From the NCBI GenBank assembly GCA_013115135.1, contig JABANP010000017.1, positions 124,001-188,000 of the forward strand: a DNA stretch of 64,000 nucleotides, in the 5' to 3' direction. Position 1 is the stretch's first letter. Every line of letters starts with the position of its first letter. This document shows, piece after piece, positions 11,054 to 21,200 of this stretch. Both the position numbers and the translations under genes were made by a program. The notes beneath the pieces are model-generated. The model did no database searches and was not told where the DNA came from. It saw only the letters and a program-made list of their open reading frames with translations. Source of the stretch: Perkinsus olseni (lineage: Eukaryota > Perkinsozoa > Perkinsida > Perkinsidae).

Positions 11054-14000
11054 GTCGAGCGGTAACTTCCCAGAACACTTTTCCATCATTATCAGTAGAT
11101 GGAAGTTCGACTACTATCCCTTGTATATATGTTCAAATTCTGGATGAACCCACCAAGGTCATGGTGGACTCTGGCTCGACGGTATCTTTACTACGTTATG
11201 GTGTTTTTGATAACGATATCCTACAACGTCACAAGGCCTGTGGGGTAAATTCGGTGCATTTAATGGCAGCAAACGGTCAACCATTGGAGGTTACGACTTG
11301 TGTACAACTACCGGTGCAGTTCTCGACTTTGACTAAGATAGTGAGGTTCTATGTGGTGAAAGACTTGTCAGTCCCAGGGATTCTTGGCCAGGACTTTCTA
11401 CGACAAACAGGTGCCGTGGTTGACTTTGCCAACGATGTCTTGAAGGTTGGCAATACAGAAATCTACTTGGTACCAGGTCATACCCAAATAGATGTATCTG
11501 AGGCTACTACCGGTATAGATCAGGTATCACGACCGAGTCAACCAATTTATGAAGATCGTCAGATCACGGTATGTCGGGCATCTTCGGGAAGGTTCGTGGT
11601 ATCGTGGCATTGGTCGTCTACACCTCCTACCAACTCGAAGGGCTTAGAACCATTCCTAACACGTTTAGACCAAGAACATCAACGACGGTTCCACGAACAA
11701 GTTGACTATTATGTAAAAGAGAAGATCATCGAGGAAGTTAGTCCTGACCAATTGCAAGCTTATGGTAAAGAATGTTTTTACTTGAAATGGTTCGCAGTTG
11801 TACAGAAGTCTACTTCTACCCCAGCACGGCCCATATGGGATTTTCGACCTATTAATGAAGCAGTCTATCATGGTCCGATGCGTCAACAACTTTTGGGCTA
11901 TATTCAACAACAGCTACGGTTAGGATCGACTCTGATAGCCTTTGATATAACCAAAGCCTTTTTGGCGATAGACTTATCGCCCGACCTTGGTAGATTTACC
12001 CTCTTTAAGTACCAATCGAGGACCTTCAAGCATCGGCGACTGGGGTTCGGAGTTTGCATAGCTCCGCACGGGCTAGAGATTTGCCTACGCCTACTATTCC
12101 AAGAACATGACCTGCATCGACGGCTTTATGAAGGCGGATGGTTGTTGGTGCAATATATGGATGATCTATTTTTGGTGGCGATGACCGATCATCCTACGAT
12201 GTCTCCGTCACAAGCGGCTAACTTGGTTATCAAGGTTTTGGCGATGGCATGCTTTACGGTTCAAACGAAGAAGACCCGTTACTTATGCTCTCTCCCAGAT
12301 CCGTCCTCCGTCATCACCATTGATTCGGGTGAAGTGATATCTCCTGTCGAAGAAGCGGTCCTCGTAGGCGTCACTTATAATAAGTCTATGGCTGAGGTTT
12401 GTTATGATAAAGAAGACTTGAGCATTGCATCGACTGGCTCTGATGCTCTGACGCTTCGACGGGTCTTGGCGGTTATATCTAAATTGCGTGATCCTTTGTT
12501 GCTCCGACCACTGACTTCCGTCGTTAACAATAATTTGAAGCGGATTATTGGTTCTTCTCCTCTTGGTTGGGATGACTCTGTTTCATCAGATGATTCTAAC
12601 CTATGGTTATCTAGGATCCAAAGGCTCGAAGAATTGAATAAGGTTGAGCCTTCTTATGCACTTGGGCTAGTACACTCTGGTGGTACTCTTTTGATATATG
12701 TTGATGCTTCTACAACAGGTTATGCGTGGTTGGCGTATTATGGTGGCGACAATGAGACCCTCTCCTACTTGGGAGGGGAGTATGGGTTATGGCCTGCTAA
12801 GCATCAAGGTAAGCATATAAATTACCTTGAGCTTCTAGCATCGGTCAAAGCTTGTAATTATGCCGATCAGCATTACATCAAGACCTTCAAGCCTAGTTGT
12901 ATTTATCATGTGGTAGACTCACAAGCCTGTTTCCGTCAACTGGTTTCCGGCCGTGCTCATCAGACTGCTCACAGCGCGGCACTCTGTCAGCGTCAACTGA
13001 GCTATCATGCCGAGCTCACGGGTGATCCTACTTGGAAGCATTACAATGTGGTACTGGTCCCGACTTCTATCAACGTAGCAGACCGAGGCACTCGACTTCA
13101 ACCTGTTTTAGACTATGTCCTATGCAATAGCGATGACTTAAATCCCGTGCATCTTCAAGAGTTTCTACCTCCTCGTGCTGTCGATCGCTCTATCTTAGAT
13201 GACCTCAAGAGTCGACTTAATCCTGCTACAGTCTCAACAACATCGTCTACAGAAAGGACTACTTCTGTATCACTGGTATGTGCGGTTAGGGGGTTTTCTA
13301 CAACGCACAGTAATTGGTTTGCTATATCGGACTTACGACGAGAGCAGCAGCAAGATCAAGTATGTCAAGCTATCAGAGATGGGTTACAGATCGCTGATAT
13401 AAAACCGTTTTTGTTGTCATCCTGTGATCCGGATGAAGTACGCTTGCTATGGAAATATCGAGCATCGTTGGATGTTCAGGATGGTTTGTTGGTACGTCGT
13501 TATGCTCCATTTCCTTATTATGGTGTGCTCAATATCCCTATTATCCCTGCCAGACTTCGGCAGCAGTTATTAATTCGGGTACATGAACGTGGACATTACG
13601 GTTCATCGAAGCTCTATGATCAACTGACCAGAATTAGTTTTTGGCCTACAATGAGGAGTGACTGTCTACAGTTTGTCAAGGCCTGTCCTATATGTTCTCT
13701 ACGACAAGGTCCTCCCCGTCCGGTACCTTTACGTTTGCATTATGCGACTCGTCCATGGCAGTTGGTATCAGTTGATGTATTGACGATTCAACGTCATAAG
13801 CTCCTAACATTATGCTGTCATTTCTCGAAATGGGCTTTCGTGATACCACTTCGAGATGAAACAGTCTCGTCTACGGTGACGGGATTGCTTAAGGTTTTCA
13901 ACCTCTTTGGACCACCAGACTGCCTTTTGGCTGACCGAGGGGTCAATTTTACACATCCTGCCTATGTTAAGGCTATGACTGATTTGGGGATTATGTTGCG

Positions 14001-14763
14001 ATATTCTTCGGTGGCCCATCCGGCTTCTAATGGCCAGGTGGAACGATTTCATCGAAGTTTACTGGACCGTATTCGATCTTATATTCTGGCGGTTCCTGGC
14101 GGAGATTGGTTCCGACATTTATCACAGTTGGTGTATCAATATAATACTGTTCGTCAGGATTCTATTGGTATTTCACCTTACGAAGCTATGTTTGGTCGCC
14201 CACCACACCAAGACTACATTCCATTTTTGGAAGGGGGTGATGGGCAGTCTCATCACGATGAAGTCCATGCGACCATCATCGATTATATTAATACCCAATT
14301 AGACCAAGCAAAAGCAGCCTATCGACGACAATATGACTTAAAGACTGATACGACTTATGACTTCCCCATTGGCTCCAACGTCCTTATCTATTTTGATACT
14401 GTCCGATCAAAAGTCCAGCCTCATTGGAAACGCGGTTTCCAAGTCTTATCCCGACTAAGTTTGACTAACTACCGTCTGCAGTCACTTGCCTCTGGACATA
14501 TATTTACCTGTCATGTGAATCGACTACGACTAGACCCTGCTCCTTCTGGTCCCAAGGAGTCTGTCCCGACAAGACCTATACGCTTACTATCTACACCGAC
14601 AAGTCCGGCTGCCAGGAGTTCGGATTGGTATCCTACTTTAGAAGAAGAAGAAGTTCTACCTACCGACCAAGCTCCTGATCGCCATCCAGTCAGAGACGCT
14701 CTCCACCGTGTATCCCGTTACGGGCGAATTATCCGTAAACCAGCAAGATATGGATATGATTGA
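11023..14763 (+). CDS. pol: Retrotransposon Pol: protease, RT, RNase H, integrase
   Basis: Open in the -1 frame from 11023; the first ATG is 11161, but the frame runs unbroken from the overlap with gag, so expression as a Gag-Pol fusion is likely. Protease: VDSGSTVSLL. RT: FDITKAFLAIDL (motif A), RLGFGVCIAPHG (B), VQYMDDLFLV (C, YMDD). RNase H: IYVDASTTGYAW and NYLELLASVKAC. Integrase: HERGHYGSS...CPICSLRQ zinc finger, then a DDE core with SVDVLT, LLADRGVNF and NGQVERFHRS. The C-terminal tail has a GPY/F-like basic module. About 1,246 codons without a stop, so this copy looks competent apart from its missing 5' end. Confidence 0.93.
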   Translation, partial: AGKRPGEDRLGRAVTSQNTFPSLSVDGSSTTIPCIYVQILDEPTKVMVDSGSTVSLLRYGVFDNDILQRHKACGVNSVHLMAANGQPLEVTTCVQLPVQFSTLTKIVRFYVVKDLSVPGILGQDFLRQTGAVVDFANDVLKVGNTEIYLVPGHTQIDVSEATTGIDQVSRPSQPIYEDRQITVCRASSGRFVVSWHWSSTPPTNSKGLEPFLTRLDQEHQRRFHEQVDYYVKEKIIEEVSPDQLQAYGKECFYLKWFAVVQKSTSTPARPIWDFRPINEAVYHGPMRQQLLGYIQQQLRLGSTLIAFDITKAFLAIDLSPDLGRFTLFKYQSRTFKHRRLGFGVCIAPHGLEICLRLLFQEHDLHRRLYEGGWLLVQYMDDLFLVAMTDHPTMSPSQAANLVIKVLAMACFTVQTKKTRYLCSLPDPSSVITIDSGEVISPVEEAVLVGVTYNKSMAEVCYDKEDLSIASTGSDALTLRRVLAVISKLRDPLLLRPLTSVVNNNLKRIIGSSPLGWDDSVSSDDSNLWLSRIQRLEELNKVEPSYALGLVHSGGTLLIYVDASTTGYAWLAYYGGDNETLSYLGGEYGLWPAKHQGKHINYLELLASVKACNYADQHYIKTFKPSCIYHVVDSQACFRQLVSGRAHQTAHSAALCQRQLSYHAELTGDPTWKHYNVVLVPTSINVADRGTRLQPVLDYVLCNSDDLNPVHLQEFLPPRAVDRSILDDLKSRLNPATVSTTSSTERTTSVSLVCAVRGFSTTHSNWFAISDLRREQQQDQVCQAIRDGLQIADIKPFLLSSCDPDEVRLLWKYRASLDVQDGLLVRRYAPFPYYGVLNIPIIPARLRQQLLIRVHERGHYGSSKLYDQLTRISFWPTMRSDCLQFVKACPICSLRQGPPRPVPLRLHYATRPWQLVSVDVLTIQRHKLLTLCCHFSKWAFVIPLRDETVSSTVTGLLKVFNLFGPPDCLLADRGVNFTHPAYVKAMTDLGIMLRYSSVAHPASNGQVERFHRSLLDRIRSYILAVPGGDWFRHLSQLVYQYNTVRQDSIGISPYEAMFGRPPHQDYIPFLEGGDGQSHHDEVHATIIDYINTQLDQAKAAYRRQYDLKTDTTYDFPIGSNVLIYFDTVRSKVQPHWKRGFQVLSRLSLTNYRLQSLASGHIFTCHVNRLRLDPAPSGPKESVPTRPIRLLSTPTSPAARSSDWYPTLEEEEVLPTDQAPDRHPVRDALHRVSRYGRIIRKPARYGYD
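11026..11071 (+). promoter_or_regulatory. -1 ribosomal frameshift signal between gag and pol
   Basis: GGGAAAC at 11026-11032 is read in the gag frame as G-GGA-AAC, the canonical X-XXY-YYZ heptamer. It lies in the 31-nt overlap between the pol-frame stop (11020-11022) and the gag stop (11051-11053). After a 6-nt spacer, GGGAAG (11039-11044) can pair with CTTCCC (11066-11071), with GACC/GGTC possible inside: a stem-loop at the standard distance. Slipping by -1 reads GGG AAA and enters the long pol frame. Confidence 0.85.
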
Positions 14764-15535
14764 CTCGACTCAGAGAGGGGGAGACTGTGGGAGAAACCGC
14801 AGTCCGCAATATGAACCCTCTCTGTGTCCGCTGTATCCCGTGTCCCCAGTAATCCTTGGAGACATCCATTGTGTTACCCATTTATTCCGCTTAAGTAATC
14901 GATTATCTATGTAGCTATATCCCATACATAAAACTAGACTAAGATAATATTCTTCCTATCCCGCTCCGCTGCGTATAGTTGTTACAGGGGACTTGCTAGC
15001 AGCTACAGGGGGGCGATTAACCATCTTGCGTCTGACCACATCGACGTCAGGGTCGAGTTTTCAATTAACGTTGCATGCCCGACTACAGTTCCGTCTCTCT
15101 CTTAATAAGGGTGTCTTACGGGAGTTCTTCTCCCCGTACCCTTCCGGAGGGAGAAGGAACACCACTCGGGTGTGATTACCCTTCTTTAATCCTGCGCCTT
15201 CTACTGACTGTAACGCGACACAATCCGCTTCAATACTGGCGATAACATCTAACGTTCGGAATGATACGATGGAGGTGGTACAGCGACCACTTCAAGAATG
15301 ATAAAGAGGTGTTTCGTGTACAACTACTCTGATGCCGAGTCATGCTAATGCGGGCAGGGCCTTGAAGACCCCGGCCTGGCAGCAAAAGGGAGGACGAATG
15401 ACGATGCTCGTCCTCGGCAAACTTCACAGAATTAAATATAAGAGTGAATGGGCAGAAATGAATTTTAAACGGATCAGTGCTTCCCTTCAATAATCATTAT
15501 CAACAACAACAATCTCGACGGGCCGCGTGGTGAAC
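14764..15535. other. 3' LTR and flank; no gene seen
   Basis: Holds the putative 3' LTR from 14786 and the junction with host DNA. GTACCCTTCCGGAGGGAG near 15136 contains a short inverted repeat. No convincing coding frame. Confidence 0.4.
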
Positions 15536-17109
15536 TCAGTCCTCGCAAGCGATGTCACTCGAGAATGAGGCGAACTGAGATTCGCTGGGCTGAAAAATGA
15601 CGAAAAGACTTTCATTCGATGACGCTTTGGTATTGCCTACCGCCGTGTCGATGCTCTCGATGTGCCTCGAACGCTTGCCCGTGTACGGGTTGACCGAGAC
15701 AGAGATAATCTCGTCGTCCGAGGAGGCCTCAGATTCATCAGCAGTAGGGTTGAAGCACTCGGGCAGAACGGTGGGGAGGAGAGTGACGTTATCGATCACG
15801 TAATCGACGCCCGGGAACGGACCTAGGACACGAGAAATGAATGAACACCTGGGCGTGTGTGTGAGTTCAACTAAGTCGTTCTGCCGACGCTGTTTGCGGA
15901 TTCTGCCGGAAGTTCTCAGATGTGTCCTACTCTCTTCTCTGAACGATCACCGGTTCGATAAATCCGGAGAAAAAATCTGAGTCTGAGTGGTTCGGCGTTG
16001 GACTCGAAACCCACCACACCAAGGCGACATAGAAAACAAAATCGACGTCGGAACCGACCTTGCAACGCGCCATCGGGGTTGACCAGAACTGTGCGCCATC
16101 CAACTTGCTTAGCCGCCTCGAGGTTCGCTGGCGAGTCGTCTACCAAAATGCAAGCGGATGGGTCGCTAACCCCGGCGATGTTCATGGCGATGCCTGAAAA
16201 CCTGGTCCGAAAAACAGCTGAGGCAAACGCTGGGCTTACGGTAGCACGGAGACTTCCTTTTCGTCTCGAAGTTGCACATCGCCGTGTCGATGACGTTCGG
16301 GGAGGAGGTCTCGAATGCCCAGAAAAGTTAGACAACGCAAACAGTGCTGCATCGGCCCGACGGTTAAAACCCACGTGGGGACACCTGAACGACACCACAC
16401 AGTGAGCGGAGTCGAGAGATCACCTTGGCGAGCGACTGCTAGGGTAGGCCTTATCGAGTTGGGGGATGTGTGGTATAAGAGAATGTGAGTGGATGATGAC
16501 CATCCTATCGAATAACTAGTTATTGAAAACCGAGAAAATGCCTTGACGCCTGACTGTTAGGTTGAGCGTTACTTTTGACTGCTTAAAAGACAAATTGGGG
16601 GATGTGTGGTATACAACAAGAGTGAATGATGATCATATAAATGAGCGATAGTCAGGTATCTGTATCTAGCTCAATCACTAAGCAGGAACATACGGGTGAT
16701 GTCTACCTAGACGGCAGATCATTTGTCTGACCGCCGAGTCGGGAGGAACGAGGTCTCGGAGCTCGCTGAGGGCATGGGTTTCGTCGAAGTATCGAGCAAT
16801 CTGACGTCGGATAAAATGAGCGGAGCGAAGCTCATACTCGATTTACTTCTGCATCGTCATCCTTCGCGATGTAGCCCTCTTCAATAAGACCCTTGACGCA
16901 GGTGCCGTACTTGGAGTAGAGAGAGTAACCCGCTGATGAATCCAGACCAAAACTGAAGCAGGGCAGCCGAAAGGTCCCGGGTTCGAGTCCCGGTAAGTGC
17001 ATCCTACTTCTGGTGAATATATTTTCCTATGTTCTGCGTTAACAAACGACCCACTTCTCGCCTGTCCTTCCAGTAGAGGGTGTCGTCGCAATCCAGGAAG
17101 AGCACCGGC
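15536..17109 (-). CDS. HAD-family phosphatase (pyrimidine 5'-nucleotidase/SDT1-like), six exons seen
   Basis: Exons in coding order: 17109-17008, 16952-16847, 16800-16707, 16384-16240, 16193-16059, 15822-15536; the first exon with the ATG is not identified. Motif I is VLFLDCDDTLYW (D-x-D-x-T, nucleophile Asp). The cap region reads YSKYGTCVKGLIEEGY and YFDETHALSELRDLVP. Motif II lies around WVLTVGPMQHCLRCL. Motif III has the basic KRKSPCY. Motif IV is ILVDDSPANLEAAKQVGW. This order fits the yeast SDT1 / plant 5'-nucleotidase branch, soluble enzymes that hydrolyse nucleoside monophosphates. An acidic tail of about 80 residues is extra. The GGGG run at 16298-16301 (CCCC in the gene) shifts the frame by one base inside a conserved stretch, probably a consensus error. 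Its first visible intron is an antisense tRNA-like sequence. Confidence 0.8.
16458..16640. repeat. Imperfect direct repeat inside a HAD-gene intron
   Basis: GGGGGATGTGTGGTATA occurs at about 16460 and again at about 16599. After a few differing bases, each is followed by GAGTG(G/A)ATGATGA(C/T)CAT. The copies are about 139 nt apart in the 322-nt intron 16385-16706. Confidence 0.6.
16953..17007 (-). other. 55-nt intron made of an antisense tRNA 3' half
   Basis: Intron of the HAD gene: donor GTAGGATG at 17007, acceptor TGCTTCAG ending at 16953; the phases of the flanking exons match (Asn codon AA|T). Read on the plus strand, 16971-17001 is AAGGTCCCGGGTTCGAGTCC and onward: a T-arm with all five stem pairs (CCGGG/CCCGG), a perfect B-box (GGTTCGAGTCC) and a seven-base acceptor-like strand. 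No 5' tRNA half is present nearby. It cannot be a functional tRNA; it looks like tRNA-derived DNA that became an intron. Confidence 0.7.
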
Positions 17110-18217
17110 CTGGCAACAATAACAAATATCAACTCCAACAGCGAACATGAACATACCACAACGCAGCAATATCATAAAAATATGATGGAAAAAGAAGTCT
17201 TAAATAGACTGCTGCTGCCTCTCGTCAATCACAGGAGAGCTCCCAGGATTGAATTTAACGTGTAAAAGACGACCCTTGAGAGCGTTCCTCGATGAACTCA
17301 AAAGAAGCCGTCTATTGAACACCCAGGGGGATCAAACAGGCAAGCACATATTCCTAACCCTCAACGATCTACATAATACAGGTCGCCGGGTTGTTTACTC
17401 TGACGAGCTTGAGGAGAGGTCTGCTGAGGAACACTCGCCGCAAATTGCGGCCCGCAATTTCCAGGAGAAACAGCGACAGATGACAAACACAATTTGAAGA
17501 TCGTCGTGGCCTCACCCTCCGCTGGTGTCCTCCGATAGACGACGACTCTTGCGAGATGGGGAAGTCGAGAAGGAAGGAGTTCTCATGCACAAGCAGTAAA
17601 TACAGAATTCTGATGAACATTCGTAACAACTCGACCGAGATCAGGAACGTCCTAGTCGTAGGAGCACCATCGATAGTAGGACCAGTCACCGACTAACGAC
17701 CACGATGACCCAGGAGGAGCCGATACATGAAAAGGGACAACTACGAGAATAGCTAACTCGTAAAGATCGATCAACTTCATATGTGTACGCATGCACATTG
17801 GCGCGGTGAACTCTGAACGGCTCTGCTAGCAACTTGCTCGTCTCCTCCGACTCGCACCAAGCTAAGAGAACGTTACCTCAATTTGAACATGTCAAGAACC
17901 AGAAGGAGAAAACGTTCTTTGAACTTTAGGTGGAAATTGCGTAAGCCACCCTCAACCAGCCCTGGCATGCCTCACTCCCGTCAAACGTTTACCGAAAAGA
18001 AGATTGATAACAACAAAACAGGGAGAAGTTGGGCAGGGCAAATCTCTTCGAGATGAACCCTCAGAAGGCGTGCCGATGATGATGATGCTGGTCGGCGACT
18101 AGTAATCATCATCATCGTCCTCGGCGACATGTTGCCATTTTTGCTGCATGAAAAATACAAGTGTACTCAATTACTGCTTAACATCGACTGAAATATCGTG
18201 CATGAACGTGGTAGCCT
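17110..18217. other. Intergenic; 5' exon of the HAD gene expected here
   Basis: The HAD gene needs an upstream ATG exon, which I could not place. Open frames at 17249-17497 (plus) and 17369-17689 (minus) have no recognisable motif or splice context. No repeat or RNA gene was recognised. Confidence 0.3.
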
Positions 18218-21200
18218 TTACATGTAAATGCGCTGACGTGCCTGCGAAAAAACTGCGTTGAGAAATAGCAAGATTGCAAGATTCTCACTTGAATGGGGTG
18301 CCGACAGGTAGGACAGTACTTCAGACGCGAAGAACAATCCGCGCAGAGGACATGACCTGGAGGAACCAGAACTCGGGTCGTCGGTGGTCGCGGGTTCGAT
18401 CCCCGGTGCCGTCATTTCCTTACCACAGGGAGAGAGCGACGTATTCCACATGTTCTCGAAGCAAACGATACATAAGGGATCGTTCAAGCCTGAGAATGGA
18501 AAAATGAATGAAAAAACTTCGCTCCGCTAGAAATCTCACCTTGACGAAGGCCAAGGCCGCTGCTACTGGTGTCAGCATCATTACTACGCTGCTGCTGCAA
18601 CTGACGCATGGCCAGCGCCAAATGAACCTACGATTCGAGGAACGTGTGGTATGAGAATAGATCGCGAATGCTTCATAACCACGATTGAGCTCCTCTCGAC
18701 ACTATCACAAACCGAATGCCCTCCTTTCGAAAGCAGAGGTTGTTCAACCCCTCATGAAAACAGGTTGTGGTCACGAAAGTAGCATAAAATTTCACACATA
18801 AGACGACGAATTTCCCGAAAGCCTCACAATCAACTGCATCGCAGAAGAAGAATAGCCGTAGCCTAGCCGACCTTCCTCGTAGCCTTGACAATAGTCGAGC
18901 AGACTCCCTCGAGCTCTTCCGAGGTCAGACCCTGCATGTCGTACTCGCCCATCAGTAGGCTCTTCGATCGCCTTGCCGCAAGCAACGACTGAGGAGAAGC
19001 ATGGATGACTAACTTCAGCGACGAACTCGTCACACTATGACAATCTCTTGCAGTCTTACGTAATCCGCGAGGCCTGCATCAGAGGACCTTACTAAGGAGT
19101 AATCGCAGGAGGAGAACGACCCGACACTTGCTAGAAATTCTTTCCTTCGGAGAATACCACCACGCCGCCTCCTTCCGTATCCTAGCTCGCACTCTGACGA
19201 TTATGAGTTTCCAAAAACTGCAGCGACTCCTGCTAGTTGAATCATTCCAGTGTCGTGAACACCGTGAACAGGACGAACGATTTTCCCGGACGCCCGCGCA
19301 CATCAACTAACTGCGTATTTTTTACCTCGGAGATCGACAAGTACTCCTCCTTCTGGGCATCATAATCCTTCACATAACGGTTACAGTCAGCCTGGTAGCA
19401 TAAATTTCAGCGATGACCTCCACGGCATACACCAAAGTGAAGCAAAGATACTCATGATTACCCTCAGTTGCTCCAGTCGGGCCCAAGATTCCTTCAGGCA
19501 CTCGCTAGACACCACCGCCTTCTCGCGAATCTCTGAACCGTTTCGAATTTGCACGCACGCGCAAGAAGATACGCTTGCCACCTACTGGTGATCTCCTCGA
19601 TGAGAGCGTCGCATGTCTCTACCGTCTTGTCCGCCAAGTCCACCGCGTTGTATCTACCTCGCCAGGGCGTCACCCGTCAACCGCCACCACGGCCGCGCTT
19701 CAACGCACGCGATTAGTGTTGTATTTTTCATTGGGAAAAGATCACAAGTCGATGAGAACCGAAGCGGCGATGGAAAAGGAGACAGACAGGTGTAAGTTCC
19801 GATCGGGCGAGCGAGAAGGTTCGGGGCGTGGCGAGATATTTCGTGGCGCGTGACGCTGTCTCCTGCAATCTTACACTTTCGTCGCGCTCTCTTCCTCCGT
19901 CGCAGCCCCATCAATGCTCCCATCATCTATCAAAAGGACATTCGGCATGTAGGAAATTCTCGCGCGCCACGAAATTCAGAAAACGCTCACCCGACTGCGA
20001 CACCATCCTGTCCACTTTCTGCATATCTTTGTCCACGGTCTGCGACGATCCGACCTGTCCTGAGCCTTCCAAGGCAGCCTGATAGCGAGTGAACGATCAA
20101 CGGGAGGATTGCTGTAATGCTCGGAGGGTGAAGTACACTTTTCTTCTTCCCACAGGAGACGATCTGTCAGTATGGAATCCACGGTCGAAGCGCGCGCTCC
20201 ACTAATGGATGATGATCCGAATCATCATCAGGCGTATAAATGTACGGCTTAGGCGTACGTACATTGCAAGCAAATTCTTCCCTTATGGCGTATGGCTCGA
20301 GGCCAGAAAGTCTAATTTTGACTGTGTAATGGGTGAATAATTCAGCCATAACACAGTCAAAACTTCCCTTAATTCACCGTGAATTGGGCGTATAAAACCT
20401 GATTAACTCTTCTCCGGGGCGTTAACTTCTGAAAGCCTGGATTGATCCCTGGACGATCGACGAAGGGGACGGATCCGAAGTTCAATTTTGTAGTACAAAG
20501 GACGCATCGAAAGTTATGCTATCCAAAAACGCTGGCAGAAAAATGGGTGAATTTCTCCGCCCCCACGATTTTACCTGTCTAACAGTCGCCTTCGACAACG
20601 CAGTAGCTAGCCTATCCGCGATGGCCTCAACCTCTTCCGGCGGTACTCCCTCTAGCTCCTCTCCTCGGTATCTTAATCATAAGTACATCCTCCGATCTCA
20701 TACCACTCCATCCCCACCTCTTCAACTCCTGCTGCAGCCGACTCAACTCGCTCTTACCGTGCAGAGTGCGCTGGCGACGGCGGATAAGCCGACACTCAAG
20801 GCTTTCAAACCTGACATCAAAACACGGCCCATCATATCAACACCTCCGATAGTGCACGCCCAGAGAAACCTATACGAATGCTCACAAGACACAGATTTTC
20901 AAACTTCTCGCCAATGGTCACCACAGGAGTACGGAGTCATTCTGAGTAGAGAGGATCCCTGCGTCTCTACCAAGGCCCACTGAACCACTTCAGCACCCAA
21001 CGGACCGTAATCGATCGGACGATCGATTTCGCAGTCGATCTCGAAGGTGCCTGCCACCCCTTCTCACCGTTTAACTTCCTCTATCACGGCTTCATGCGTA
21101 AGCTCGCACTTTTCCGTGTGAGAGGCGACCGCACTGCGAAGATCGCTGAGCGGAAAGATACGCCCCAGGCGTCGGGTTTGGTGTGGTACTCGAAAAGCTG

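Larger units (their letters stand above)
10093..15246 (+). mobile_element. LTR retrotransposon (Ty3/Gypsy-like), 5' end apparently missing
   Basis: Gag with two CCHC knuckles, then a -1 shifted Pol with protease, RT, RNase H and integrase in Ty3/Gypsy (also BEL/Pao) order. A polypurine tract (14773-14784, GAGAGGGGGAGA) is followed at 14786 by TGTGGGAGAAACC, which looks like the 3' LTR start. The right limit is a guess at an ACA near 15246. No copy of the TGTGGGAGA sequence and no primer-binding site was found upstream of gag, so the element seems 5'-truncated. Coding frames are otherwise open, suggesting a recent arrival. Its A/T-richer codon use differs from neighbouring genes. Confidence 0.85.
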
